Below, piece after piece: positions 17,997-27,164 of a stretch of DNA of 64,000 nt; within the stretch, counting starts at the first letter, position 1; every line of letters starts with the position of its first letter. A program made the translations under genes and the position numbers. Origin of the DNA: an uncultured Lachnospiraceae bacterium (lineage in GTDB: Bacteria > Bacillota > Clostridia > Lachnospirales > Lachnospiraceae). A model generated the notes under the pieces. The model worked only from the letters and a program-made list of their open reading frames with translations. It had not been told where the DNA came from and ran no database searches. The stretch lies in contig CAKQYU010000005.1 of NCBI GenBank assembly GCA_934293575.1, positions 1 through 64,000 on the forward strand. The letters are read 5' to 3'.

Positions 17997-19967
17997 ATGA
18001 ATGCAAATCAGATTGAGGAAACCTATGATGCAATAGTAGTAGGTGCCGGTCATGCAGGATGTGAAGCTGCTTTGGCACTTGCACGGATGGGGCAGGATAC
18101 AATTATATTTACCGTAAGTATGGATAGTGTCGCAATGATGCCATGTAATCCGAATGTCGGTGGTTCTTCAAAAGGTCATCTTGTCAGAGAATTAGATGCC
18201 TTAGGCGGTGAAATGGGTAAAAATATAGATAAAACTTATTTGCAGTCCAAAATGTTAAATAAATCAAAGGGTCCTGCTGTTCATTCTTTACGTGCACAGG
18301 CTGATAAAGCAGAATATACAAGACACATGAGAATGACAATGGAAAATACAGATCATTTGACATTGCGACAGGGCGAGGTTACAGAAATTATTGTAGAAGA
18401 TACAGATGAAAAATTGGCTGTAGTTGATATTGAAAACAGTGTGAATAATTTTCAGGGAAAATATAAAAAGAAAATAAGAGGTGTAAAAACAAAATCAGGT
18501 GCTGCTTATTATGCCAAAGTGGTTGTATTGTGTACAGGTGTGTACTTAAATGCAAGGTGTATATATGGTGATGTTGTTAATTATACCGGTCCAAACGGAT
18601 TATCTTCTGCCACACATTTATCCTATTCTTTGGTAGAAAGCGGAATACCAATTCGTCGATTTAAGACGGGAACACCTGCAAGAATTGATAAAAGAAGTAT
18701 TGATTTTTCAAAGATGGAAGAACAAAAAGGTGATGAAAAAATTGTTCCATTTTCTTTTACAAATACAGAAGAAGATATTAAAAGAGAACAGATCAGCTGT
18801 TGGTTGACTTATACCAATAAAGAAACACACGATATTATTCGTAATAATATTAATCGTTCTCCATTGTTTTCCGGTGCAATTGAAGGAACAGGACCGAGAT
18901 ATTGTCCTTCAATTGAAGATAAGGTTATGAAATTTGCAGATAAAGACAGACATCAGGTATTCATAGAGCCGGAAGGAGAATATACAAATGAAATGTATAT
19001 TGGTGGAATGAGTTCGTCTCTTCCGGAAGATGTTCAATATAAAATGTATCGAAGTGTACCCGGTTTGGAGCATGCAAAAATAGTAAGAAATGCATATGCT
19101 ATTGAATATGATTGTATCAGTGGATTATTATTAAAACCATCTTTGGAATTTAAGGATGTAGATGGTTTGTTTTCTGCCGGACAAATGAATGGAAGTTCCG
19201 GTTATGAAGAAGCTGCTGCACAGGGATTAATGGCAGGGATTAATGCAGGAAGAAAATTACAGCAAAAAGAAGCAATTATTTTAGATCGTTCACAGGGTTA
19301 TATCGGTGTTTTAATTGATGATCTGGTTACAAAAGAAACAAAAGAACCATACCGTATGATGACTTCAAGAGCAGAATACCGGTTATTGTTGCGACAGGAT
19401 AATGCTGATTTGAGATTAACAGATATTGGATATGAAGTCGGATTAATTGATGAGAAAAGATATAAGAAATTTTGCAATAAAAGAAAATTAATTCAAAAAG
19501 AAATAGAACGTTTATCCAATATCATGGTTGGTGCTAATAAAACAGTTGCAGCATTTTTAGAAGAAAATAATAGTACACCATTACGGACTGCGGCATCTTT
19601 GACGGAATTAATTAAAAGACCGGAATTAAGTTATGAATTAATTGCGCCTTTGGATAGTGAACGAAAGATTTTATATGAAGATGAATTTTATAAAGAAAAT
19701 ATGACAAAGGAAGTTATGGAGCAGATTAATATTGAAATCAAGTATGATGGATATATTAAGCGGCAAAAATCTCAGGTTGAACATTTTCGTAAATTGGAGA
19801 AGAAAAAAATCCCGGATTCTGTTAATTATGATGAAATTCATAATTTAAGAAAAGAAGCAAGACAGAAATTAAATGATGTCAGACCGGAAAATATAGGTCA
19901 GGCATCAAGAATATCCGGTGTTTCTCCGGCAGATATATCGGTATTAATGATATATTTAAATATATAA
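17997..19967 (+). CDS. mnmG: tRNA uridine-5-carboxymethylaminomethyl modification enzyme MnmG
   Basis: A 656-residue FAD-binding protein (slightly longer than the usual 620-635). The dinucleotide-binding motif GAGHAGCEAA starts near residue 16. The signatures GPRYCPSIEDK and GQMNGSSGYEEAAAQG are near 300 and 383. It forms the MnmEG complex that modifies wobble uridine. GGAGG lies close upstream of the ATG, 22 nt after mnmE. Confidence 0.96.
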   Translation: MNANQIEETYDAIVVGAGHAGCEAALALARMGQDTIIFTVSMDSVAMMPCNPNVGGSSKGHLVRELDALGGEMGKNIDKTYLQSKMLNKSKGPAVHSLRAQADKAEYTRHMRMTMENTDHLTLRQGEVTEIIVEDTDEKLAVVDIENSVNNFQGKYKKKIRGVKTKSGAAYYAKVVVLCTGVYLNARCIYGDVVNYTGPNGLSSATHLSYSLVESGIPIRRFKTGTPARIDKRSIDFSKMEEQKGDEKIVPFSFTNTEEDIKREQISCWLTYTNKETHDIIRNNINRSPLFSGAIEGTGPRYCPSIEDKVMKFADKDRHQVFIEPEGEYTNEMYIGGMSSSLPEDVQYKMYRSVPGLEHAKIVRNAYAIEYDCISGLLLKPSLEFKDVDGLFSAGQMNGSSGYEEAAAQGLMAGINAGRKLQQKEAIILDRSQGYIGVLIDDLVTKETKEPYRMMTSRAEYRLLLRQDNADLRLTDIGYEVGLIDEKRYKKFCNKRKLIQKEIERLSNIMVGANKTVAAFLEENNSTPLRTAASLTELIKRPELSYELIAPLDSERKILYEDEFYKENMTKEVMEQINIEIKYDGYIKRQKSQVEHFRKLEKKKIPDSVNYDEIHNLRKEARQKLNDVRPENIGQASRISGVSPADISVLMIYLNI

Positions 19968-19984
19968 TATGGAAAGGGTAAAAT

Positions 19985-20701
19985 ATGATTCAATTAAAAA
20001 ATCTTTCATCCAAATTGGATATTGTATTATCGGATGAACAAATAGAGCAATTTCAAATTTATTACGAGATGTTAATTGAAACAAATAAAGTAATGAATTT
20101 AACTGCAATTACTCAGTTGGATGAAGTGATTACCAAACATTTTTTAGATTCTATAGCATTGGCAAATGTATATCAGAATATAAAAAACAAAGAATTGAAA
20201 ATTATAGATTTGGGAACCGGTGCCGGTTTTCCGGGTATTCCGTTAAAAATAGCATTTCCCCAGTTACAGGTAACTTTAATGGATTCTTTAAATAAGCGTG
20301 TGAACTTTTTGAATTCTGTGATTGATGAATTATCATTGGTAAATATAGATGCTATTCATGGCAGAGCAGAAGAGATGGCAAGAAGAACGGAATACAGACA
20401 ACAATTTGATCTTTGCGTAAGCAGGGCGGTAGCAAATTTATCAACATTAAATGAATATTGCCTTCCTTTTGTAAAGCTGGACGGTATGTTTATTTCCTAT
20501 AAATCTTCTGATATAGAAGATGAATTGAATTTATCATTGAATGCCATAAAAATTCTTGGTGGAAAACTAACTGAGGTTAAAAAACTTTCCTTACCGGAAA
20601 GTGATATAGAACGTTCATTTGTAATGATAAAAAAGATAAAAAATACACCAAAAACATATCCAAGAAAACCGGGAACGGCAAGTAAAGAACCAATCCAATA
20701 A
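19985..20701 (+). CDS. rsmG: 16S rRNA (guanine-N7)-methyltransferase RsmG
   Basis: A 238-residue SAM-dependent methyltransferase. Motif I is DLGTGAGFPGIPL near residue 76, and the family segment MNLTAI with the HFLDS element lies near residues 36-55. It methylates G527 of 16S rRNA in the 530 loop. It follows mnmG by 17 nt with AAAGGG before the ATG, completing the mnmE-mnmG-rsmG cluster. It ends at a bidirectional terminator. Confidence 0.95.
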   Translation: MIQLKNLSSKLDIVLSDEQIEQFQIYYEMLIETNKVMNLTAITQLDEVITKHFLDSIALANVYQNIKNKELKIIDLGTGAGFPGIPLKIAFPQLQVTLMDSLNKRVNFLNSVIDELSLVNIDAIHGRAEEMARRTEYRQQFDLCVSRAVANLSTLNEYCLPFVKLDGMFISYKSSDIEDELNLSLNAIKILGGKLTEVKKLSLPESDIERSFVMIKKIKNTPKTYPRKPGTASKEPIQ

Positions 20702-20731
20702 AAAAAACAGTTTAAATAACTGTTTTTTTTG
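20701..20731. terminator. Bidirectional terminator between rsmG and the exonuclease gene
   Basis: An A-run, the stem AACAGTT/AACTGTT and a T-run make a hairpin with tails that work in both directions. The stop codon of the minus-strand exonuclease gene (20712-20714) lies inside the loop. Confidence 0.85.
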
Positions 20732-21677
20732 TGTTCCTTTTTTCTTTTCTTTTTTCTCTCAATTCAATCTGTCTGTTTTTTATTTTATCAAAATCTCTTT
20801 TATTAATTTTCTCTTCTGTTTTAATAACAAAAATATCTCCATCTTTCGTAGTTTTAAATCGGACTTTTCCACAAACCAATCCATGACTCCAGCATTTACC
20901 AACACATATCTGTGTATTGGAATTATTAACAAACCATTTGATTTTTTTGGATAATTTTTTATTACACTTATAACATCTGAGCGTATTGATTTTTTTGTCT
21001 TCCATTGCATGTTTTTTATCAAAATAGGTAGATGATATAAATTCTGTGTAATTAAAATGATGAATTAATAATTCCTCTGCTTCAGAAGTCGGATAATGAT
21101 AGTAATCAATGCTATATAAATCAGATAGTTTTTTTCGATTCATCTTTTGAAAAACCAAAGCTGTATAATAAGCATCATTTTTGGCACAGTGGAAAGGTTC
21201 GTTTATTGGAATCTGTAATTCTGTTACTGCTTTTTCTAAACTTGGAGTCTGATGTTTATCATTGTAATGATTAATTGCATATATTTGTTGAAGATTTAAA
21301 AATTTAAGTGGATAGGAAAATTGTTTCATATAATAGTAATCCATATTTTGTTGGAGATAAGATAAATCTAAACCTCCCCAGGTACAAAAAACATAATCTT
21401 CATTTCCACACCATTTTAAAAATTCCCGGAATACTACGTCAAAAGGTCTTCCTGTTTTAAGAAATTCTTCATCATAATTTAAAATTTCTTTTATTTTGGA
21501 ATGTAATTTCCGATATAGCCTCGGTCGAATGATACTTCCGTATTTGTCAATAATATTAAATTTTGAATCTAATTTTGTGGCACCAATTTCAATGATTTCA
21601 AATTGCATTCGGGGATCTTCATGATCATGTCCAAAACAATTTTGGTTCCATTCCAAATCCATTACAATATAATTCAT
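20712..21677 (-). CDS. DEDDh-family 3'-5' exonuclease with C-terminal zinc-ribbon-like region
   Basis: A 321-residue protein. Residues 1-190 form an RNase T/DnaQ-type exonuclease fold. The metal ligands are in MDLEWNQ (motif I), WGGLDLSYL (motif II, near residue 100) and HCAKNDA (motif III with the His of the DEDDh type, near 163). It resembles KapD-like proteins. A cysteine set (CYKC near 236 and C-x3-C near 258) suggests a small zinc ribbon, and the tail is strongly basic. The substrate is unknown. It converges on rsmG and shares its terminator. Confidence 0.8.
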   Translation of the reverse strand: MNYIVMDLEWNQNCFGHDHEDPRMQFEIIEIGATKLDSKFNIIDKYGSIIRPRLYRKLHSKIKEILNYDEEFLKTGRPFDVVFREFLKWCGNEDYVFCTWGGLDLSYLQQNMDYYYMKQFSYPLKFLNLQQIYAINHYNDKHQTPSLEKAVTELQIPINEPFHCAKNDAYYTALVFQKMNRKKLSDLYSIDYYHYPTSEAEELLIHHFNYTEFISSTYFDKKHAMEDKKINTLRCYKCNKKLSKKIKWFVNNSNTQICVGKCWSHGLVCGKVRFKTTKDGDIFVIKTEEKINKRDFDKIKNRQIELREKRKEKRNTKKTVI

Positions 21678-21698
21678 AAGAAACCTTCTATAATATAA

Positions 21699-22274
21699 TT
21701 AATTTGCACGCATACGTCGAACATTATCTTTACTGCTATCGTTGTAGTAGGTATCTAATGTTTTATTGATTTCATCCAAAATTTCCATTGTTTCTTTTGA
21801 TGCACTTGTTGTATTACCATTTAATTGAACAAGTAATTTTGAAATACGATCAGAGCTATTTAAGTTCTTATTGTTATTTTCCTGTGTTTTCTTAATCATA
21901 ATTTTTGTGCAAAGCTTTTGCTGTTCGATTAATTCTTCATTCAGTCTCTGATTTTCTTTTTTCAGTTCATCAATTTGAGCCAAAAGTGCATTGTGTTGTT
22001 TAACGTTAGTATTTTCTTCTCTTTTTGCAACAGAATAAATACCCTTTTCTACTTTTACGATTTCTGTTTGCTTGTCCATTAAGGCTGAATTATTTTCGTC
22101 TATTTTTTTAACGATGCTGTCAACTAAAAAATATGTATCTGCCAATGCCAACAGACCAAATACAATAATTAATGTAAGATTTTCAGGCGCATTCAAAATC
22201 AGATATAAAATAATAAGTATTGATGCAATGAATCCAACAGCGCTGAATGTTAGATTGGATTTTTTAATATTCAT
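21699..22274 (-). CDS. Membrane protein with coiled-coil domain, unknown function
   Basis: I do not recognise the family. The 191-residue product has two N-terminal hydrophobic segments (about residues 8-27 and 31-50). A long heptad-like helical region rich in Glu, Asn, Gln and Lys follows (about 55-140), and a polar tail ends the chain. It is probably anchored in the membrane with a cytoplasmic coiled coil. GGAGG precedes the ATG at 22274. An in-frame upstream extension would run into the tRNA-Arg gene and is rejected. It lies downstream of that tRNA and just upstream of the exonuclease gene. Confidence 0.7.
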   Translation of the reverse strand: MNIKKSNLTFSAVGFIASILIILYLILNAPENLTLIIVFGLLALADTYFLVDSIVKKIDENNSALMDKQTEIVKVEKGIYSVAKREENTNVKQHNALLAQIDELKKENQRLNEELIEQQKLCTKIMIKKTQENNNKNLNSSDRISKLLVQLNGNTTSASKETMEILDEINKTLDTYYNDSSKDNVRRMRAN

Positions 22275-22313
22275 AATAATACCTCCATATATAAAATTAT
22301 CTGTAGTTAAAAA

Positions 22314-22385
22314 TGTACCCGGCGGGAATCGAACCCACAATTATTCTTTAGGAGAGAATTGTTATATCCATTTAACTACGGGTAC
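22314..22385 (-). tRNA. tRNA-Arg(CCT)
   Basis: A 72-nt cloverleaf on the minus strand. It has a 7-bp acceptor stem (GTACCCG/CGGGTAC), anticodon loop CTCCTAA with anticodon CCT (reads AGG), T arm GTGGGTTCGATTCCCGC, and discriminator A. No CCA is encoded. It sits between DUF3881 and the coiled-coil membrane protein gene, probably in the same transcript. Confidence 0.95.
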
Positions 22386-22394
22386 GAAAGTTAA

Positions 22395-23279
22395 TTATAT
22401 GAAATCAACCTGTCCTTGTAACCAGATAATTCCCTTAAATCTTCTTCCTATTTTTGGTTCTCCTTGAAGATCATAAGAATGGATGGCTACATTTAATTTG
22501 ACATCATTGCATAATATAGAAAGATTATACACCATTTCTTTGGAAAATTCATTAATTATTTCTTTTATCTCTGTAATGATGCCGAGTATAGAATATTGTT
22601 CGTTGTCAATTCCGTATGGCATAAAATATGTTTCAATAACTGTTAGAATATCCTCGTCCTGTACTCTTTTTTGAACGAGAGAGTAGGTATCCATATCATC
22701 AATTGTAAGTTTTTCATAGGCATCCAAGTCGCCGGATTTTGCTTTTGCAACGAGATTGCGACGTTCTTTGTTGCTGATGGGTTGTTTTTCATATGGCTGC
22801 ACAATATGATCCAAATGAACACCGTATAAAATTTTTCCCTGCATGGATAAAGCTCCGAATTTTACTTTTTTCGGAATTTTATATTTTTTATTTGACCAGG
22901 TAGCTTTCATATAATCAGATATATTTTGCAAATTATAAATTAAAGTCATTCCTAAATTGAAGTCATCGGAAATTACATAATAAGCATCTTTATCCGAATG
23001 TGGTTCAATTTGAATATCTGACTGTACAACTTTAGATTCACCGGTGCAATATGGAAATGAGTGATCAATATTAAAATATCCGTCTTTATCATATTCCCCA
23101 ACTATAGATAAACCAAGACCATTACCAAAGCTCTTATTAATTTGAATAAAAGTAGTATCAGAAGATATTTCGATTTCTCTACGGTCTGTTGTATTATTTA
23201 GAATAGTTGAAATTAATTTATTTTGTTCACTTTTTGTTTTTATTTTACTAAATCCAATCGTTCGCAAATAACTATGCAT
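22395..23279 (-). CDS. DUF3881 family protein
   Basis: A 294-residue soluble protein matching the DUF3881 family as I know it, which is largely restricted to Lachnospiraceae-type Clostridia. It opens MHSYLRTIGFSKI and has no signal peptide, membrane segment or recognisable catalytic motif. AAAGGAG is six bases from the ATG at 23279; an upstream in-frame extension overlaps the preceding gene and is not credible. It lies 10 nt downstream of the DUF4446 gene, in a run starting with parA and parB, so a chromosome-linked role is possible but unproven. Confidence 0.8.
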   Translation of the reverse strand: MHSYLRTIGFSKIKTKSEQNKLISTILNNTTDRREIEISSDTTFIQINKSFGNGLGLSIVGEYDKDGYFNIDHSFPYCTGESKVVQSDIQIEPHSDKDAYYVISDDFNLGMTLIYNLQNISDYMKATWSNKKYKIPKKVKFGALSMQGKILYGVHLDHIVQPYEKQPISNKERRNLVAKAKSGDLDAYEKLTIDDMDTYSLVQKRVQDEDILTVIETYFMPYGIDNEQYSILGIITEIKEIINEFSKEMVYNLSILCNDVKLNVAIHSYDLQGEPKIGRRFKGIIWLQGQVDFI

Positions 23280-23289
23280 AGGAACTCCT

Positions 23290-23847
23290 TTAATATTCAA
23301 TCTCTGGTTTTCGTTCTTCTCTTTCTTTTGCTGCTTCTTTTGCACCCGTTTTATCCATTGCTACATTTAATGCAATTTGTTCTTCTTCTGAAAGAACGTA
23401 GTAGGATTCACCATTTGAAATTTCTTTACAATAAGTATAACAACCCTCTCTGCTATGCATGGAGGAAATAATAATTCCATCATAATTTTCGGTTAAAAGA
23501 GCAAGTGAAAAGCTTAATTTTCCTGACATTTCTTTAAATGCATCATATTTTACCAATCCGATTTTACAAAATGTTGTTAAGAATTTATCATTTATAATGT
23601 CAATATTTCGATTTTGTGTTTTTTCATTTTTAACAATTTGTCGGATTTCTGAAAATCGTTTAATAATTACCTCTTCTAAATTGCCTGCACTTTTTCCTGA
23701 TGTAAATTTTGATAGACGTTTATTTAATTTATTGTATTTAGAAATAATTTGAAAAATCCAGATAAACTGTATTATAACAAGTATCAGTAATATAATAACG
23801 ATTACATCTGTGCTGATTCCAATAGAACCAAATATTCCATTTTCCAT
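23290..23847 (-). CDS. DUF4446 family membrane-anchored protein
   Basis: A 185-residue protein with one N-terminal transmembrane helix (about residues 13-35), a coiled-coil-like stretch (38-80), and a compact domain containing FCKIGLVKYDAF and SFSLALLTENYDGIIISS (about 92-130). This is the DUF4446 pattern. In many Clostridia DUF4446 genes sit directly downstream of parA-parB, exactly as here. Function is unknown; co-location suggests a link with chromosome segregation or the nucleoid. Confidence 0.85.
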   Translation of the reverse strand: MENGIFGSIGISTDVIVIILLILVIIQFIWIFQIISKYNKLNKRLSKFTSGKSAGNLEEVIIKRFSEIRQIVKNEKTQNRNIDIINDKFLTTFCKIGLVKYDAFKEMSGKLSFSLALLTENYDGIIISSMHSREGCYTYCKEISNGESYYVLSEEEQIALNVAMDKTGAKEAAKEREERKPEIEY

Positions 23848-23889
23848 TTTTACATCCCCTGCTTTGTAATAAATTAACTATAGTTAAAA

Positions 23890-24810
23890 TTAATTATTAA
23901 TTGAATAAATTAATTCCATGATATGTTCCAATTCTTCTTTTGAATAAAATTCAATTTCAATTTTTCCTTTATCATTATCTTTTGATTTAATTGTTGTTTT
24001 TGAACCTAATTTATATTTGAAGTTTTCTTCAATTTCTCTATATAAATAAGAAAAGTCCTGAGTAGGTACTTTATCTTTTTTTGATTCTTTTCGATTTAAT
24101 TGATTTTTAACATATTTTTCGGTTTCACGAACAGATAATTTATTTTCCACAATATAACAGGCAACTTCATATTGTAAATCATCATCTTCAATAGCAAGTA
24201 AGGCTCTTGCATGTCCGTTTGATAATTCTTCATCAATTACCATTTTTTGAACTTTATCTGATAATTTTAGTAATCGCATAATATTTGTAATTGTACTTCT
24301 GTTTTTGGAAACACGATTTGCAATTTCGTCCTGTTTTAAACCAAAGTCGTCAATTAATTGTTTATATGCTTTTGCTTCTTCAATTGGATTTAAGTTTTCT
24401 CTTTGAATATTTTCAATTAATCCAATTTCTAATACTTGCTGATCTGTATAATCTTTTATAACAACAGGAACTTCTTTTAAACCGGCTTTCATGGCTGCAC
24501 GCCAACGTCGTTCACCGGATACTAAAAGATAATAACCATCTCTTTTTGTAACCACAAGTGGTTCAATTACTCCATGTAGTTTGATGGATTCTGACAATTC
24601 ATTTAATGATTCTTCATTAAATTGTTTTCTAGGTTGTTTTTTATTAATTTCTATATCTTTAATTTTTAAAGTTGCATCTACAGGAACCTTTACTTCTTTT
24701 ATAACTTCCTTTACAACTTCTTTGACTTCCGTTTCTTTTTTTCTTCTGCTTTGTGTTGTACTAACACCCAGCATTGTATCTAAACCATTTCCTAATCCTT
24801 TTTTAGCCAT
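23890..24810 (-). CDS. parB: Chromosome-partitioning protein ParB
   Basis: A 306-residue ParB/Spo0J. Residues 50-140 are the CTP-binding ParB-N domain with GERRWRAAMKAG near 104 and ENIQRENLNPIEEA near 136. The helix-turn-helix that reads parS lies around 160-185 (RVSKNRSTITNIMRLL), and the C terminus is a dimerisation domain. It loads at parS and spreads as a clamp. The start has GAGG seven bases away; an in-frame ATG four codons upstream lacks one. A parS site lies between it and parA. Confidence 0.96.
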   Translation of the reverse strand: MAKKGLGNGLDTMLGVSTTQSRRKKETEVKEVVKEVIKEVKVPVDATLKIKDIEINKKQPRKQFNEESLNELSESIKLHGVIEPLVVTKRDGYYLLVSGERRWRAAMKAGLKEVPVVIKDYTDQQVLEIGLIENIQRENLNPIEEAKAYKQLIDDFGLKQDEIANRVSKNRSTITNIMRLLKLSDKVQKMVIDEELSNGHARALLAIEDDDLQYEVACYIVENKLSVRETEKYVKNQLNRKESKKDKVPTQDFSYLYREIEENFKYKLGSKTTIKSKDNDKGKIEIEFYSKEELEHIMELIYSINN

Positions 24811-24849
24811 TTTAAACCTCACTCTAATTCTGTATTAAATAGTTGTAAA

Positions 24850-24865
24850 TGTTTCACGTGAAACA
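24850..24865. promoter_or_regulatory. parS site 1
   Basis: TGTTTCACGTGAAACA, the exact 16-bp palindromic ParB-binding consensus, lies between parB and parA and ends one base before the parA stop codon. Confidence 0.97.
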
Positions 24866-24866
24866 T

Positions 24867-25634
24867 TTATACATATATATTTGTAATTACTTCATCAGCA
24901 AGCATACGATAAGCTTCGGCACCTGAACTTCTGGAATCATATGTGATAATCGGCATACCATGACTTGGAGCTTCTGCTAATCGAACATTTCTTGGTATTA
25001 TTGTTTTGTAAACATTTTGATTTAAATTTTCTTTTACATTCTCTACTACTTGTAAAGATAAATTTGTTCTGGAATCATACATTGTAAATACGACACCTTC
25101 AATTTTTAAATCTGTATTTAATTTTTCTTGAATTAGCTGAATTGTATAAATTAATTGTGATAAACCATCCAATGCAAAAAACTCACATTGAATTGGAACT
25201 AAAACTGTATTGGCTGCCGTCATAGAATTGATTGTTAGCATACCAAGAGCAGGTGGACAATCAATAATAATATAATCAAATTTATCCTGTATTTTATGTA
25301 ATTGATTCTTAATAATATATTGCATATCCGGTTCACCGATAAATTCAACCTCAGCACCTGCAAGATAACGATTTGATGGGAGAATATTTAGTCCGGGAAT
25401 TACATTAATTAACATTGCCTCTCCAATATTGCAATTATCACACATTACGTCATAGATTGTATATTCAAGATCATCTTTGTTAATTCCAAAACCAGTTGTC
25501 AAATGTCCTTGTGGATCCATATCAACAGCTAAAATTTTAAAACCCTTTTCAGCAAGACATGCTGCTAAATTAATCGATGTGGTTGTTTTACCAACACCAC
25601 CTTTTTGATTTGCAACTGCAATAATTCTTCCCAT
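24867..25634 (-). CDS. parA: Chromosome-partitioning ATPase ParA (Soj)
   Basis: A 255-residue ParA/MinD-superfamily ATPase. The deviant Walker A KGGVGKTTTSIN is near residue 10, and Walker B is DYIIIDCPPALG near 115. ATP-dependent dimers bind DNA nonspecifically and are stimulated by ParB, aiding origin segregation and DnaA control. AAAGGAAG lies eight bases before the ATG at 25634. It is flanked on both sides by perfect parS sites and leads the minus-strand parA-parB-DUF4446-DUF3881 run. Confidence 0.96.
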   Translation of the reverse strand: MGRIIAVANQKGGVGKTTTSINLAACLAEKGFKILAVDMDPQGHLTTGFGINKDDLEYTIYDVMCDNCNIGEAMLINVIPGLNILPSNRYLAGAEVEFIGEPDMQYIIKNQLHKIQDKFDYIIIDCPPALGMLTINSMTAANTVLVPIQCEFFALDGLSQLIYTIQLIQEKLNTDLKIEGVVFTMYDSRTNLSLQVVENVKENLNQNVYKTIIPRNVRLAEAPSHGMPIITYDSRSSGAEAYRMLADEVITNIYV

Positions 25635-25655
25635 TCTGATTACTTCCTTTATCAA

Positions 25656-26008
25656 AAATCTAGTTATACCTTTTTACGTACAGATGTAATTTTAACATAA
25701 AATAAAAAAAATCGAAAGACGACATATAGTAAATTAAAATAGATAAAACACTATTTATTGATAAAATGTTTCACGTGAAACATTTTAATTAAAAATGATT
25801 GTCACAAATAAAAATATTTTATTCTCTCACAATTTTGTCAAAGATATGCTAAGGTTTTGTTGTAGGTTTATTGATAGTTTGGTAGATGTTTATGAAAAAT
25901 ACGTCAGAAATTCATGGAATATTTGTCATCGTTTTGTCACGAAAGTTCTAGAATATTTCATTGGGGTTTAATTGTATTTTATCAGGAGTTTTGCTACACT
26001 TAGCTTAG
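25656..26008. other. Gene-free stretch between parA and the Rpn-type nuclease gene
   Basis: About 350 bp of AT-rich DNA with no plausible gene. It holds the second parS site (25767-25782) and must contain the parA promoter on the minus strand. Several TTTGTCA-like words occur between 25840 and 25945, but no clear terminal inverted repeats mark an insertion boundary. Confidence 0.7.
25767..25782. promoter_or_regulatory. parS site 2
   Basis: A second exact TGTTTCACGTGAAACA, about 130 bp upstream of parA. The two sites are about 0.9 kb apart and about 13 kb from the origin. Confidence 0.97.
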
Positions 26009-27091
26009 ATGAATTCATACATTTTCGTTGCAACGGATAACCATAAGGAGGAAAATGTAATCAGTACAACGACAGACCATTTAACAGACAATCTAACAGA
26101 TCATTTATTGGAAGATGAAGATATCTACCAGATCTTTGACAAAACATTCAAGAAAATCATAACCCTTTCCAGTGTAGCCGTTACTAACTTAATTAACGCG
26201 CTGTTTCAGACCAATTATCCACCGGACAGTACCATCACTTATAACTGGACTGAATTTGAAGATGACAAACTAAAGCGAATCCTGGCCGATACGATACTGA
26301 CCATTAACGGAAAGTACAGTTATCATTTGGAAGCCCAGATGGAAAAAGACTGTACCATCGTATTCCGTGTATTTGAATACGGTTTCCATCATGCACAAAG
26401 AAACCGTATCACGAAGGACGGAGCCTATGTATTGCCATTTCCAAGACCGGTTGTAATCTATCTTTACTACGAAGGAAATGTGCCGGATGAATACACCCTG
26501 ACCTTACAATTTCATTCCAAAGACCAGAAAGAAGAACGCTATGAATATAAGGTTCCGGTATTAAAGTTGCAGGACACCACTTCGAAAGAATTAAATGACA
26601 AAAAGATGGTCATTTTAATACCGTTTCATCTGTTAAAATTCCGGAAAGCGGTCAAGGAAGGAAACCTTTCAAACCGCCTGACCGAGTTGAAAAGGATGTA
26701 TGAAACTGATATAATCGGAAGCATAGAAACGAACCGGCAGATAGGAAACATCACAACGGAGGATGCATATAAGTTAAAGCTGTATGTAGATATGTTGTGG
26801 CGTTATTTGTTAAAGCATCATAAGGAATTGGAGGCGTTTGGGGATATGACCGATGAATCATTTATGACGGAAGCAGATATCATATGCGAAAGACTTCACA
26901 AGGCGGAAGATTTGTTGAAGGAGAAGGATAGCGAACTACAGGAGAGGGAAGCTGCGTGGCAGAGTACACTAGAGGAAAAGCAAATGTTACAAAGTACATT
27001 GCAGGAAAAGGATAGTGAACTACAGGAGAAAGACGCCGAACTGGAACGCCTGCGTGCAGAATTGGAAAGTCTGAAAAATAAAAAAAGTTAG
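26009..27091 (+). CDS. Rpn/PD-(D/E)XK-family putative transposase-nuclease
   Basis: A 360-residue protein resembling the Rpn recombination-promoting nuclease/putative transposase group common in Lachnospiraceae. The core (about residues 38-240) carries DTILTINGKYSYHLEAQME, which fits a PD-(D/E)XK metal site. The C-terminal 70 residues are a coiled coil with a 28-residue repeat (DSELQE twice). Codon use is visibly more GC-rich than the neighbours, suggesting transfer. The first ATG has no ribosome-binding site. A perfect AAGGAGG lies inside the frame at about 26044 but is followed by no standard in-frame start, so the true start is uncertain or damaged. Confidence 0.72.
   Translation: MNSYIFVATDNHKEENVISTTTDHLTDNLTDHLLEDEDIYQIFDKTFKKIITLSSVAVTNLINALFQTNYPPDSTITYNWTEFEDDKLKRILADTILTINGKYSYHLEAQMEKDCTIVFRVFEYGFHHAQRNRITKDGAYVLPFPRPVVIYLYYEGNVPDEYTLTLQFHSKDQKEERYEYKVPVLKLQDTTSKELNDKKMVILIPFHLLKFRKAVKEGNLSNRLTELKRMYETDIIGSIETNRQIGNITTEDAYKLKLYVDMLWRYLLKHHKELEAFGDMTDESFMTEADIICERLHKAEDLLKEKDSELQEREAAWQSTLEEKQMLQSTLQEKDSELQEKDAELERLRAELESLKNKKS
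26921..27029 (+). repeat. Internal direct repeat encoding the coiled-coil duplication
   Basis: A 22-bp segment (26924-26945) recurs 84 bp downstream (27008-27029) with one mismatch. The 84-bp period equals 28 codons, i.e. four heptads, so the repeat extends the coiled coil without changing its register. Confidence 0.8.
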
Positions 27092-27111
27092 ATAAAAAAT
27101 TAAAAATATTT

Positions 27112-27141
27112 AAGAAGGTACCTTTTGAGGTATCTTCTTTT
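27112..27141 (+). terminator. Terminator after the Rpn-type gene
   Basis: An 11-bp stem (AAGAAGGTACC with GGTATCTTCTT, one wobble) and a 6-nt loop are followed by a short T run. It ends just before the thioesterase gene. Confidence 0.75.
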
Positions 27142-27164
27142 GAATGGAAAAGAAGGATAAAAAT

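Noticed and set aside
22275..22340. N-terminal extension of the coiled-coil membrane protein
   Set aside because: The added residues would be translated from the tRNA-Arg gene, and the downstream ATG has GGAGG.
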